From Candidatus Denitrolinea symbiosum (GTDB lineage: Bacteria > Chloroflexota > Anaerolineae > Anaerolineales > Villigracilaceae), in the NCBI GenBank assembly GCA_017312345.1, contig BLAA01000003.1, forward strand, positions 62,001 to 126,000: a stretch of 64,000 nucleotides of DNA, written 5' to 3'. The notes beneath the pieces are model-generated. The model was not told the DNA's origin, made no database searches, and saw nothing but the letters and a program-made list of their open reading frames with translations. Both the position numbers and the translations under genes were made by a program. Shown here piece by piece: positions 1 to 8,809 of the stretch (its first letter is position 1; each line of letters begins with the position of its first letter).

Positions 1-95
1 CCCATCTCGCCCGCCGCGCCGGGCAGGACGACGATGTCCACGTCGCCTTCAAACACCATGCGATCTTGCGAAACGATTTCACAACGGATAGTCAT
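1..95 (-). CDS. atpC: F1 ATP synthase epsilon subunit, N-terminal fragment
   Basis: Only the first 31 codons are in the window; the gene runs off the left edge. The start (MTIRCEIVSQDRMVFEG) has the beta-sandwich N-terminus of epsilon subunits, which regulate rotation at the F1 central stalk. It lies 68 bp after atpD on the same strand, its usual last place in atpA-G-D-C. The identity rests on the N-terminus and on position. Confidence 0.85.
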   Translation of the reverse strand, partial: MTIRCEIVSQDRMVFEGDVDIVVLPGAAGEM

Positions 96-163
96 ATCAG
101 TTCTCCCGTGTCATGTGATTCGGCGTCACGGGCTGACGCGCGCGACGCTTGACACTGGGACAC

Positions 164-1570
<1,407 letters not shown>

Positions 1571-1582
1571 TCAGCCTCCGAG

Positions 1583-2467
1583 TTATTGGGTCAGCGCGTT
1601 CGCGCCGCCCACAATGTCCAAAATGTCGTTGGTGATCGTCTGTTGACGCACCTTGTTATAAGCCAGTTTAAGTTGCTCTGCCAGGTCGAGCGCGGAGTCG
1701 GTCGCGTTGCGCATGGCGACCATGCGCGCGGCATGTTCGCTGGCCTGCGACTCCAGCACGGCCTGGTACACCTGCAGGGCAGTGAAGCGCGGGATGATTT
1801 CGTCAAGGATCTCGGTCTCGCCCGGTTCGTAGACGTACGCGGCCGGGACCCCGTTGTGATGCTCGAACGTTTCCACGCGTTCGCCGCCGTCCACTTCCAG
1901 CGGAAGCAGGCGTTTCGCCACCGTCTCCTGCCGAACCATGGAGACGTAGTCTGTGTAGACGAGATAGACTTCATCGGCGCGGCCGCCGAGGAATTCTTCG
2001 ACGACGATGCGCCCAATGGAGGAGACGTCCGCGAAGGCCGGCGCGGCGGGCAGGTTGCTGAACTCGGCCACCACGGTCTTGCCGCGGCGGAACATCAGGT
2101 CGCGGCCTTTGCGACCGACCGCCACATAATGGACGGGATGTTCATAACGGTCGAACTTGCGCGCCACATAGCGGATCACGTTTGTGTTGTACGCGCCCGC
2201 CAGCCCGCGGTCGCCGGTGATGACGACGACCAGCGTGTTCCTGATCTCCGCCCGTTTCGTCAACAGCGGGTGCAGGGAATCGCGGCCCGGCTGCCCGGCC
2301 ACGTGAGTCAACACCTGCCAGGCTTTGCGGGCATAGGCGCGGGTGGCCGTCACAGCCGCGACAGCCTTGCGCACCTTGCTGGCGCTCACGGCCTCCAGGG
2401 CGCGCGTCACCTGCGAGATACTTTTTACGCTCCGAATGCGGAGCCGCATTTCCCGGGCAGACGACAT
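1583..2467 (-). CDS. atpG: F1 ATP synthase gamma subunit
   Basis: Central-stalk subunit, 294 aa, normal length. The N-terminal helix (MRLRIRSVKSISQVTRALEA), the central GDRGLAGAYN motif and the C-terminal coiled helix ending in TNDILDIVGGA are all family hallmarks; the two terminal helices form the rotor shaft inside alpha3beta3. It starts 3 bp after the atpA stop and is probably translationally coupled to it. Confidence 0.97.
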   Translation of the reverse strand: MSSAREMRLRIRSVKSISQVTRALEAVSASKVRKAVAAVTATRAYARKAWQVLTHVAGQPGRDSLHPLLTKRAEIRNTLVVVITGDRGLAGAYNTNVIRYVARKFDRYEHPVHYVAVGRKGRDLMFRRGKTVVAEFSNLPAAPAFADVSSIGRIVVEEFLGGRADEVYLVYTDYVSMVRQETVAKRLLPLEVDGGERVETFEHHNGVPAAYVYEPGETEILDEIIPRFTALQVYQAVLESQASEHAARMVAMRNATDSALDLAEQLKLAYNKVRQQTITNDILDIVGGANALTQ

Positions 2468-2470
2468 GGC

Positions 2471-4126
2471 TTATCCTTGCCAGGAAATTTTGAACGTTTC
2501 GAGCGCCCTGGCGAGCGCGGCGCGGTTATCGTCGGTGATGCGTTTCTCGGCGTCTATGTTTCTGCCGATCTCCGGGTGCGAGGTCTCCATATAGCGCGCC
2601 AGGTCGGTTTCCCATTGGCGCATCTTTTCCACCGGGACCGCGTCGGCGTAGCCGTTGGTGCCGGCGAACAGGACGATGATCTGATTCTCCAGCGACATCG
2701 GCGCGTACTGCGGCTGCTTGAGGATCTCCTGCATGCGCTGGCCGCGTCCGAGTTGGGCTTGCGTCGCCTTGTCCAGGTCCGAACCGAATTGGGCGAAGGC
2801 CGCCAACTCGCGGAACTGCGCCATGTCGAGGCGGAGGCGGGCCGCCACCTGCTTCATGGCTTTCGTCTGGGCGTCGCCGCCCACGCGCGAGACCGAGATG
2901 CCCACGTTCACCGCGGGACGGATGCCGGCGTTGAACAGGTTGCCCTCGAGGAAGATCTGTCCGTCTGTAATTGAAATCACGTTGGTGGGGATGTATGCGG
3001 ATATGTCGCCGAGCAGGGTTTCGATGATCGGGAGCGCCGTGAGCGAACCGCCCGTGCCTTTGACTTTGACGACCTTGCAGCCGTCCATCTGCTTGCAGGC
3101 TTCGTCCGCTTCATGTTTGGACAATGGGCCGGCGTACACCTTCCCGTCGACTCCGTCCTTCGGGCCGGCTTCGGCCTCCGCGAAATCCTTCCCGACGATG
3201 ACGTACTGATTCGCGAGACGGGCGGCGCGTTCGAGCAGGCGGGAGTGGAGGTAGAACACGTCGCCGGGATAGGCTTCGCGTCCGGGCGGGCGGCGGAGCA
3301 GCAGGGAAACCTGTCGGTAGGCCCAGGCGTGTTTCGAGAGGTCGTCATAGATCACCAGCGCGTCGCGCCCGGTCTCCATGAATTCCTCGCCGATGGCGCA
3401 GCCCGCGTAGGGAGCAATATACTGAAGGGCGGCGGCTTCGTCCGCCGAGGCGACCACGATGATGGTGTGTTCCATCGCGCCGTGCCGTTCCAGAATACCG
3501 AGCGTGCGCGCCACCGCGGCTTTTTTCTGCCCGATGGCAACGTAAATGCAGACGAGGTCCTTGCCCTTCTGGTTGATGATGGTATCAATGGCGAGGGCGG
3601 TCTTGCCGGTCTGACGGTCGCCGATGATGAGTTCGCGCTGGCCGCGTCCGACGGGGATCATCGAGTCGATGGACTTGATGCCGGTCTGCACCGGAGTGTC
3701 CACGTCCTGGCGATAGACCACGCCCGGGGCGACGCGCTCGATGGGACGGTAGCCGCTGGTCAGAATGGGACCTCTGCCGTCAATCGGCTCGCCCAGCGCG
3801 TTGACCACGCGTCCAATCAGCCCGTCTCCCACCGGCACCGAGGCAATACGGCCGGTGGCGCGCACCTGCATACCTTCGGTCACTTCGGCATAATCGCCCA
3901 TGATGATCACGCCCACGCTGTCTTTTTCCAGGTTGAACGCGATGCCGATGACGCCGTTCGCGAACTGAACCAGCTCCTGCGATCTGACCTGGGTCAGGCC
4001 GGAGACGCGCGCGATGCCGTCGCCCGCCTCCGACACCGTCCCGATGTCGGAAACGCCGATCTCTGGCTGGTACGCCTCGATCTGTTTTTGCAGGTCGCTG
4101 GTTATTTGTTTGATCAGATCCGTCAT
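2471..4126 (-). CDS. atpA: F1 ATP synthase alpha subunit
   Basis: Non-catalytic nucleotide-binding F1 subunit, 551 aa. I start it at MTDLIKQI, which has GGAGG six bases upstream; a longer frame upstream has no such site and no family similarity. Visible are the Walker A GDRQTGKT, the [14 protein letters not shown] segment and the [25 protein letters not shown] signature. It is about 40 residues longer than many bacterial alphas, at the C-terminus. It is the first gene of the local atp unit: atpB, E, F and H are not upstream, where a divergent gene begins. Confidence 0.97.
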   Translation of the reverse strand: MTDLIKQITSDLQKQIEAYQPEIGVSDIGTVSEAGDGIARVSGLTQVRSQELVQFANGVIGIAFNLEKDSVGVIIMGDYAEVTEGMQVRATGRIASVPVGDGLIGRVVNALGEPIDGRGPILTSGYRPIERVAPGVVYRQDVDTPVQTGIKSIDSMIPVGRGQRELIIGDRQTGKTALAIDTIINQKGKDLVCIYVAIGQKKAAVARTLGILERHGAMEHTIIVVASADEAAALQYIAPYAGCAIGEEFMETGRDALVIYDDLSKHAWAYRQVSLLLRRPPGREAYPGDVFYLHSRLLERAARLANQYVIVGKDFAEAEAGPKDGVDGKVYAGPLSKHEADEACKQMDGCKVVKVKGTGGSLTALPIIETLLGDISAYIPTNVISITDGQIFLEGNLFNAGIRPAVNVGISVSRVGGDAQTKAMKQVAARLRLDMAQFRELAAFAQFGSDLDKATQAQLGRGQRMQEILKQPQYAPMSLENQIIVLFAGTNGYADAVPVEKMRQWETDLARYMETSHPEIGRNIDAEKRITDDNRAALARALETFKISWQG

Positions 4127-4307
4127 TATGCCTCCACACCGCACTGGGTTGCAGGCCTTTATCCGCCTGCCGGATTGGATTACGTACAATTGCCCGGATA
4201 GAGACTATCCGGGCGAACCAGGAACTTCCAGGAGACAAAGTCCCCGGCGATATTCTGTTGTTACAAGCCGCTTTTTTTACACAGCCCATTGGTACCAGAA
4301 CGCACTA

Positions 4308-4336
4308 ATGATAACTGAAACAGGGATGATTGTCTA
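4308..4336 (-). promoter_or_regulatory. promoter of atpAGDC
   Basis: On the minus strand, TAGACA (4336-4331), a 17-bp spacer and TATCAT (4313-4308) form a good sigma-70-type promoter. Transcription would start near 4301, giving a leader of about 175 nt before atpA. Confidence 0.65.
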
Positions 4337-4469
4337 GTTACAATCATCGCAAATAGCAATTCTTTATATAGAAAACGCTCTCCCCTTGAAGCCGGGAGAA
4401 TATGGCAAGCGCGCACGGCGAATTGCAAAACGCGCCGGGAAATTTTAACATTGACATCCTCTCCAACCC

Positions 4470-4497
4470 TTGCCATATCTCCGCGATGTTTTATACT
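4470..4497 (+). promoter_or_regulatory. promoter of the ATP-grasp ligase gene
   Basis: TTGCCA (4470-4475), a 16-bp spacer and TATACT (4492-4497) lie about 27 bp before the ATG at 4524. A nearby TTGACA at 4451 has no -10 at a proper distance. Confidence 0.5.
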
Positions 4498-4523
4498 CGC
4501 TCTTATTCATTGAGGAGCAACCC

Positions 4524-5639
4524 ATGGAGAACCCTCCCTCACGAAGGCTCAAGCGTTACTGGCGCGTGGCCGTCATCGCCAACATCAAAGACGACAACCA
4601 GCCCAAACCCGAGGGCGTCCCCGCCGACGCGTTCGCCGACTTCGACCACATCGAGACCATCCACCACATCCAGCGCGCCATCGAAAGCGACGGACACGAG
4701 ACCAAATTCCTCATGGCCGACCGCAGCCTGCCGCAGACCGTCCAGGAATATAAACCCGACATCTGCCTCAACATCGCCGAGGGACTCGGCGGGGACGCGC
4801 GCGAAGCCCACGTCCCCGCCCTGCTCGAGATGCTGAACATCCCCTATACGGGATCGCGCGTCCTGACCAACGCCATCTCACTGGACAAGACCCTGACGAA
4901 GCGCATCTGGCGCGACCGACGCCTGCCCGTCGCGCCGTTCCAGGAATTTCTCACTGGCGACGAACCCCTGCGCCCCGAACTGAAGTTCCCGCTCTTCGTC
5001 AAGCCCGCCCGCGAAGGCACCGGCATGGGCGTGGACTCCAAAGCCATCGTCAAGAACGAGCACGAACTGCGCGAGCGCATCCAGTGGGTCGTCAACATGT
5101 ACCAGCAACCCGCTCTCGTGGAAAATTTCCTCTCCGGGCGCGAGTTCACCGTGGGCGTGATGGGACGCGCCGACGCGAAGCTCTACTCCCGCCATCCCGA
5201 ATGGTACGACGACAAGGACGGCTTCCACCGCTTCCCCATCCTGGAACTGGACGCCAGCCGCTCCGTCACGCCGCAGATCTATAGTCAGGCCGCGAAAGCC
5301 AAGGAAGTCGGCGAAAAAGGCGCGCCCGATTACATCTGTCCCGCCGTCATTGACGCCGACCTCGAAAAGAAACTCAAACACTTCGCCTACCGCGCCCACA
5401 TCCTGCTCGGCGCGCTGGACGTCTCCCGCACCGACATCCGCCTCGACGACGAGGGCAATCCGCGCTTGATCGAGATCAACACCCTGCCCGGCCTCACCCC
5501 CGATTACAGCGATCTCTGCCTGCAAGCCAACGCCGAAGGGATCGCCTACAACGACCTGATCCTCGAGATCCTCTATCTCGCCGCGGGACGCTGGGGACTG
5601 CTCGAACCGCGCGAAGCGCCCCTCCGCCATCGCAAATGA
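4524..5639 (+). CDS. D-alanine--D-alanine ligase-like ATP-grasp protein
   Basis: 371 aa with an ATP-grasp fold. Visible are the N-terminal D-Ala-D-Ala ligase substrate region (CLNIAEGLGGDAREAHVPALLEML, IPYTGS), the nucleotide loop KPAREGTGMGVD, VENFLSGREFTVGV, and the metal-binding end RTDIRLDDEGNPRLIEINTLPGLTPDYSDL, close to the EINxxPGxT motif of Ddl enzymes. Such enzymes join two D-alanines for peptidoglycan; other dipeptide ligases share the fold, so the substrate is not certain. The start at MENPPSRR has a GAGGAG site 6 bp upstream. It overlaps the next gene by ATGA. Confidence 0.8.
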   Translation: MENPPSRRLKRYWRVAVIANIKDDNQPKPEGVPADAFADFDHIETIHHIQRAIESDGHETKFLMADRSLPQTVQEYKPDICLNIAEGLGGDAREAHVPALLEMLNIPYTGSRVLTNAISLDKTLTKRIWRDRRLPVAPFQEFLTGDEPLRPELKFPLFVKPAREGTGMGVDSKAIVKNEHELRERIQWVVNMYQQPALVENFLSGREFTVGVMGRADAKLYSRHPEWYDDKDGFHRFPILELDASRSVTPQIYSQAAKAKEVGEKGAPDYICPAVIDADLEKKLKHFAYRAHILLGALDVSRTDIRLDDEGNPRLIEINTLPGLTPDYSDLCLQANAEGIAYNDLILEILYLAAGRWGLLEPREAPLRHRK

Positions 5640-6490
5640 CCCGCCGGGATTCCAGTCACAGCCTCATGCAAAAACCGACGCCCCGAAAAGTCATCCGCTG
5701 GATCGTCCCCTTCGCCGCGCTGCTCGCCTTCGCGGCCTGGATGTCCATCGCGCCGCCCGGCCTGCTCGGCAAAGCCGACGCGGTGGGCTACGCGGTCTGT
5801 CACCGCATCGGCGAGCGCTCCTTCCACATTAGCGGCCGCCAGTTGCCTCTCTGCGTGCGCTGCTCGGGGACTTTCTCCGCCGCGGCCATTTCGCTGGTTT
5901 ACCTGGCAGTCACTGCGCGCCGTCAAAGCGGGATGCCAGGCAAAAAATTCGCCCCGTTCTTCGCGCTCTTCTTCCTCGCCTTCGCCGTGGACGGAAGCAA
6001 CTCCTACCTCTACCTCGTCAAAGAGACGACCGGCGCGTTCCGGCAAATTCCCAATCTCTACGTCCCCAACAGCGTCATGCGACTGTTCACCGGCTCCGGC
6101 ATGGGGATGACGATGGCCGCCTTCCTCTTCCCGTCCTTCAACCAATCGGTCTGGCGGGACCTCGATCCGGCTCCGGTTTTCGAAAAGTGGTCCCGCTTCT
6201 TCGCGCTGATCGGGATCCTCGTCGTCGTTGACCTGCTCGTCCTGACGGAATCCCCCCTCGCGCTGTACCCCATCGCCCTCATCGGCCCGCTCGGCGCCCT
6301 CTCGCTGTTGACGATCATCTTCGCCATCGTCTGGCTGATGATCATGAAACAGGACAACACCTTCACGCGCTTTCGCGACCTGTGGCTCACCCTGCTGGCG
6401 GGCTTTACCCTCGCCATGCTCATGATCCTCACGATTGACCTGTTTCGATTACAATTGACTGGCACGTGGGGAGGCTTTCCCCTCGGGTAG
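5636..6490 (+). CDS. DUF2085 family membrane protein
   Basis: 284 aa with about seven predicted membrane segments. It carries the DUF2085 signature CHRIGERSF followed by RQLPLCVRCSGTF, a set of conserved His and Cys residues next to the membrane. The function of the family is unknown. The start overlaps the upstream stop by ATGA; an alternative Met lies 10 codons in. It is probably co-transcribed with the ATP-grasp gene. Confidence 0.75.
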   Translation: MTRRDSSHSLMQKPTPRKVIRWIVPFAALLAFAAWMSIAPPGLLGKADAVGYAVCHRIGERSFHISGRQLPLCVRCSGTFSAAAISLVYLAVTARRQSGMPGKKFAPFFALFFLAFAVDGSNSYLYLVKETTGAFRQIPNLYVPNSVMRLFTGSGMGMTMAAFLFPSFNQSVWRDLDPAPVFEKWSRFFALIGILVVVDLLVLTESPLALYPIALIGPLGALSLLTIIFAIVWLMIMKQDNTFTRFRDLWLTLLAGFTLAMLMILTIDLFRLQLTGTWGGFPLG

Positions 6491-6523
6491 AGCAAATTTT
6501 ATTTTGCGGCACAAGGAAAACAA

Positions 6524-7096
6524 ATGGACCTGCTCACCGGTATCTTTTCCGCCTTCGGACTCTCCGCCAGCGCGGGGCTGAACGCCTACATCCCCCTGCT
6601 GGTCATCGGCGTCATAGACCATTACACCGACCTGCTCACCCTCCAAAAGCCCTGGGACACGCTCTCCAATCCGTGGATCCTGATCCTGCTCGGCATCCTG
6701 CTCATCATCGAAATGCTTGCCGATAAAGTCCCCGCCGTCAACCACATCAACGACGTCATCCAGACCGTCGTCCGGCCGGCGGCGGGCGCGGTGGCGTTCG
6801 CGGCCAGCGCCAACGTCATCACGAACGTCCATCCCGTCCTGGCCCTGGGACTGGGGCTATTCGTCTCCGGGACGGTCCACGCGGCCAAATCGGGCGTGGT
6901 GCGTCCCGCCGTCACCGCCGCGACGGGCGGCGTAGCCAACGCCCCCGTCAGCATGGCCGAAGACGTGACCGCGACCGGCGTCTCCATCCTCGCCATCTTC
7001 GTCCCGATGCTGGTCGGCGCTTTGCTCATCGTCGCCGCGGCTTTCCTCGCCTGGTGGCTGTGGCGCAGGGCCACGCGCGAACCGTCCAACTCATAG
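6524..7096 (+). CDS. DUF4126 family membrane protein
   Basis: 190 aa, mostly hydrophobic, with several membrane segments. The N-terminal GLSASAGLNAYIPLL and the central EMLADKVPAVNHINDVIQT are typical of DUF4126 proteins, whose role is unknown. An AAGGA site precedes the ATG. It follows the DUF2085 gene by 33 bp and is probably in the same transcript. Confidence 0.75.
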   Translation: MDLLTGIFSAFGLSASAGLNAYIPLLVIGVIDHYTDLLTLQKPWDTLSNPWILILLGILLIIEMLADKVPAVNHINDVIQTVVRPAAGAVAFAASANVITNVHPVLALGLGLFVSGTVHAAKSGVVRPAVTAATGGVANAPVSMAEDVTATGVSILAIFVPMLVGALLIVAAAFLAWWLWRRATREPSNS

Positions 7097-7154
7097 CGCG
7101 CGCGGATACGCTTCCGCAATTTTGCAATTCATCTATCACAAAGGAGAAAAGATC

Positions 7155-7331
7155 ATGAACGAACCCGTTGGAACCCCCGCCGAATACCCGTCGCTCGAAA
7201 CCCCAAAGAAGAAAAGCAACGTTTGGGTCATCGTCGCCGTCGTCCTTGTGCTGTTGTGCTGCTGCTGCGCAATTACGGGATTCTTCGGTTGGCAATACGG
7301 CGACCAGATCCTGCAACAACTTAGCTACTAA
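7155..7331 (+). CDS. small single-span membrane protein with a Cys4 run
   Basis: 58 aa. A Pro/Glu-rich N-terminus of about 25 residues, a Lys patch (PKKKSN), one membrane helix ending in the run LLCCCCAITGFFGW, and a short tail. The start at MNEPVG is chosen because AAGGAG sits 8 bp upstream; an upstream in-frame Met (7122) has no such site. Not recognised as a family; four adjacent Cys at the membrane face could be acylated or bind metal, which is speculation. A terminator follows directly. Confidence 0.6.
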   Translation: MNEPVGTPAEYPSLETPKKKSNVWVIVAVVLVLLCCCCAITGFFGWQYGDQILQQLSY

Positions 7332-7338
7332 CCCAGAC

Positions 7339-7368
7339 AAACAACCTTCGTCAAACCGAAGGTTGTTT
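7339..7368 (+). terminator. intrinsic terminator between convergent genes
   Basis: A 12-bp perfect stem (7339-7350 with 7357-7368) and loop TCAAAC are followed by T-rich sequence on the plus strand. The hairpin also covers the last codons of the convergent DUF402 gene, whose stop lies in the loop; on the minus strand no T-run follows. Confidence 0.75.
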
Positions 7369-7812
7369 TGATTTAAACATCCCCTGCAATTCTGTCAACG
7401 CGGCGCGCGCCGCGCGGCGCGTCGCCTCGTCCAACCCCGCGGCGAGGAACTCGTCCTCGTCCAGCACGGTCTGCCTGCCGTCTGCGCCGACCCACAGGTC
7501 GAGAAATAGATCCACGTATTCCACGCGTCCGTCCGTAAATTTGGACGGGCGCGTGATGTTGCAGTACCAGCCTTTCAACGCGCCGCTGTCGCGGTCGTAA
7601 ATTTCAAAGATGTTGTACCAGCGGTCGGCATAATAGGTCTCCACAAAACGGTCGCCGCGTTTGAGAACCGCGCCCGCGAGGGGCGTATCGTCGCGGTCGA
7701 AGAACGCCTCCAGCGTCAGCCGGTCGGCGCGGCGCTCGAGCGTCTCGCCTTCGTAGCGCCATTTCAACTCGCCCTGCGGACTCAACTTATCCACGATAAT
7801 TTTTTCACGCAT
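7351..7812 (-). CDS. DUF402 domain protein
   Basis: 153 aa. The central part (ETYYADRWYNIFEIYD, GWYCNITRPSKF, YVDLFLDLWV, LDEDEF) matches DUF402, a beta-barrel family that includes nucleoside di/triphosphate phosphatases and part of the FAU-1/YgaC group. The start MREKIIVDKL overlaps the end of thiQ by 8 bp, so it is probably the last gene of the thiamine operon. A nucleotide or thiamine-phosphate phosphatase role is possible but untested. Confidence 0.75.
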   Translation of the reverse strand: MREKIIVDKLSPQGELKWRYEGETLERRADRLTLEAFFDRDDTPLAGAVLKRGDRFVETYYADRWYNIFEIYDRDSGALKGWYCNITRPSKFTDGRVEYVDLFLDLWVGADGRQTVLDEDEFLAAGLDEATRRAARAALTELQGMFKSKQPSV

Positions 7813-8809
7813 GACCCAGACACTCCGCGCGGAACGCGACCTCGATCTCCTCCCCGACTTTGGGCGCGCTCGCCAACTGGACGACCAACCCGCCTCGCAA
7901 CGTGACCTTGAACCGCTCGCGGCTAAAGACGACATCCTCCACCCGCGCGCGGACTCGCGTCCCGCCCGCGTCCGCCTGTCTCAACAACAGAGCGACGGTT
8001 TCTCCATTTTCATGCTCATGCGGACAACGCGTCTTAAACACGCCAAACGCGGTTTCAATTCTGAATTCAGAATTCTGAATTTTGAATTTCCCCTCCACCA
8101 CATTCCCGACTCCCAAAAACCGCGCCGCCCACGCCGACTGCGGATCATTCCAGACTTCGGCGGGAGTCCCGTCGCGCAGGATCTTTCCCTCGTGGAGCAG
8201 CAGGATCCGGTCCGCGATGGCGAAGGCTTCCTCCTGGTCGTGCGTGACGTAAATGGCGGGGATTTTCGTCCGATGCAGAATGGCGCGCAGTTCGTGGAGC
8301 AGGTCTTCTTTCAGGGACCTGTCCAATGCGCCGAGAGGCTCGTCGAACATCAGCAAGCGCGGACGCGGCGCGAGGGCGCGCGCCAACGCCACGCGCTGTT
8401 GTTCTCCGCCGGAGAGGTCGGTGACGCGGCGGGAGGCGAAGTCCGTCAGGTTGACGATCTCCAAAACTTCGGTCACGCGGGAGGCGATGGCGTCCTTTGG
8501 CTGGTTCCTCATCCGCAGGCCGAAGGCGACGTTCTCGAAAACCGTCAGATGCGGAAAAAGCGCGTAGTCCTGGAAGACCAGCCCGAAGTCACGCGCGTGA
8601 GGCGGGGTCGAGGCGAGGTCCGCGCCGTCCCAGAGGACGCGTCCAGATTCGGGAAGTTCGAGGCCCGCGACGATCCGCAGCAGGGTGGACTTCCCGCTCC
8701 CCGACGCGCCCAGCAGGCAGGCCGTCTCGCCCGATCCAATGGAGAAGGAAACGCCGTCGAGGAGGGGCTGGCCTTCGTAGTGTTTGGAGATGGATTCCAG
8801 CGTGAGCAT
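7805..8809 (-). CDS. thiQ: thiamine-type ABC transporter ATP-binding protein
   Basis: 334 aa; the true start is MLTLESISKHYEG, overlapping the permease stop (TGATG). Walker A GASGSGKST, Q-loop FQDYALFPHLTV, signature LSGGEQQRVALARAL, Walker B LLMFDEPLGALD and switch His VTHDQEEA are all intact. After the ATPase domain there is a TOBE-like C-terminal domain, so it is longer than E. coli ThiQ and resembles iron/polyamine importer ATPases. Thiamine is assigned from the adjacent ThiB-like protein and the upstream TPP riboswitch. A 7-bp repeat array (8055-8089) lies in frame between the two domains. Confidence 0.85.
   Translation of the reverse strand: MLTLESISKHYEGQPLLDGVSFSIGSGETACLLGASGSGKSTLLRIVAGLELPESGRVLWDGADLASTPPHARDFGLVFQDYALFPHLTVFENVAFGLRMRNQPKDAIASRVTEVLEIVNLTDFASRRVTDLSGGEQQRVALARALAPRPRLLMFDEPLGALDRSLKEDLLHELRAILHRTKIPAIYVTHDQEEAFAIADRILLLHEGKILRDGTPAEVWNDPQSAWAARFLGVGNVVEGKFKIQNSEFRIETAFGVFKTRCPHEHENGETVALLLRQADAGGTRVRARVEDVVFSRERFKVTLRGGLVVQLASAPKVGEEIEVAFRAECLGHA
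8055..8089. repeat. 7-bp tandem array inside thiQ
   Basis: Five units of 7 bp: TCAATTC, TGAATTC, AGAATTC, TGAATTT, TGAATTT. It is AT-rich against a GC-rich gene and codes on the minus strand for the KFKIQNSEFRIE segment between the ATPase and TOBE domains. Confidence 0.85.

Larger units (their letters stand above)
4127..4523. other. divergent intergenic region between atpA and the ATP-grasp gene
   Basis: This 397-bp AT-richer gap holds a minus-strand promoter for the atp genes and a plus-strand promoter for the ATP-grasp gene, plus a leader of about 175 nt before atpA. I found no conserved ORF in it and no sign of atpH or F0 genes. Confidence 0.7.
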
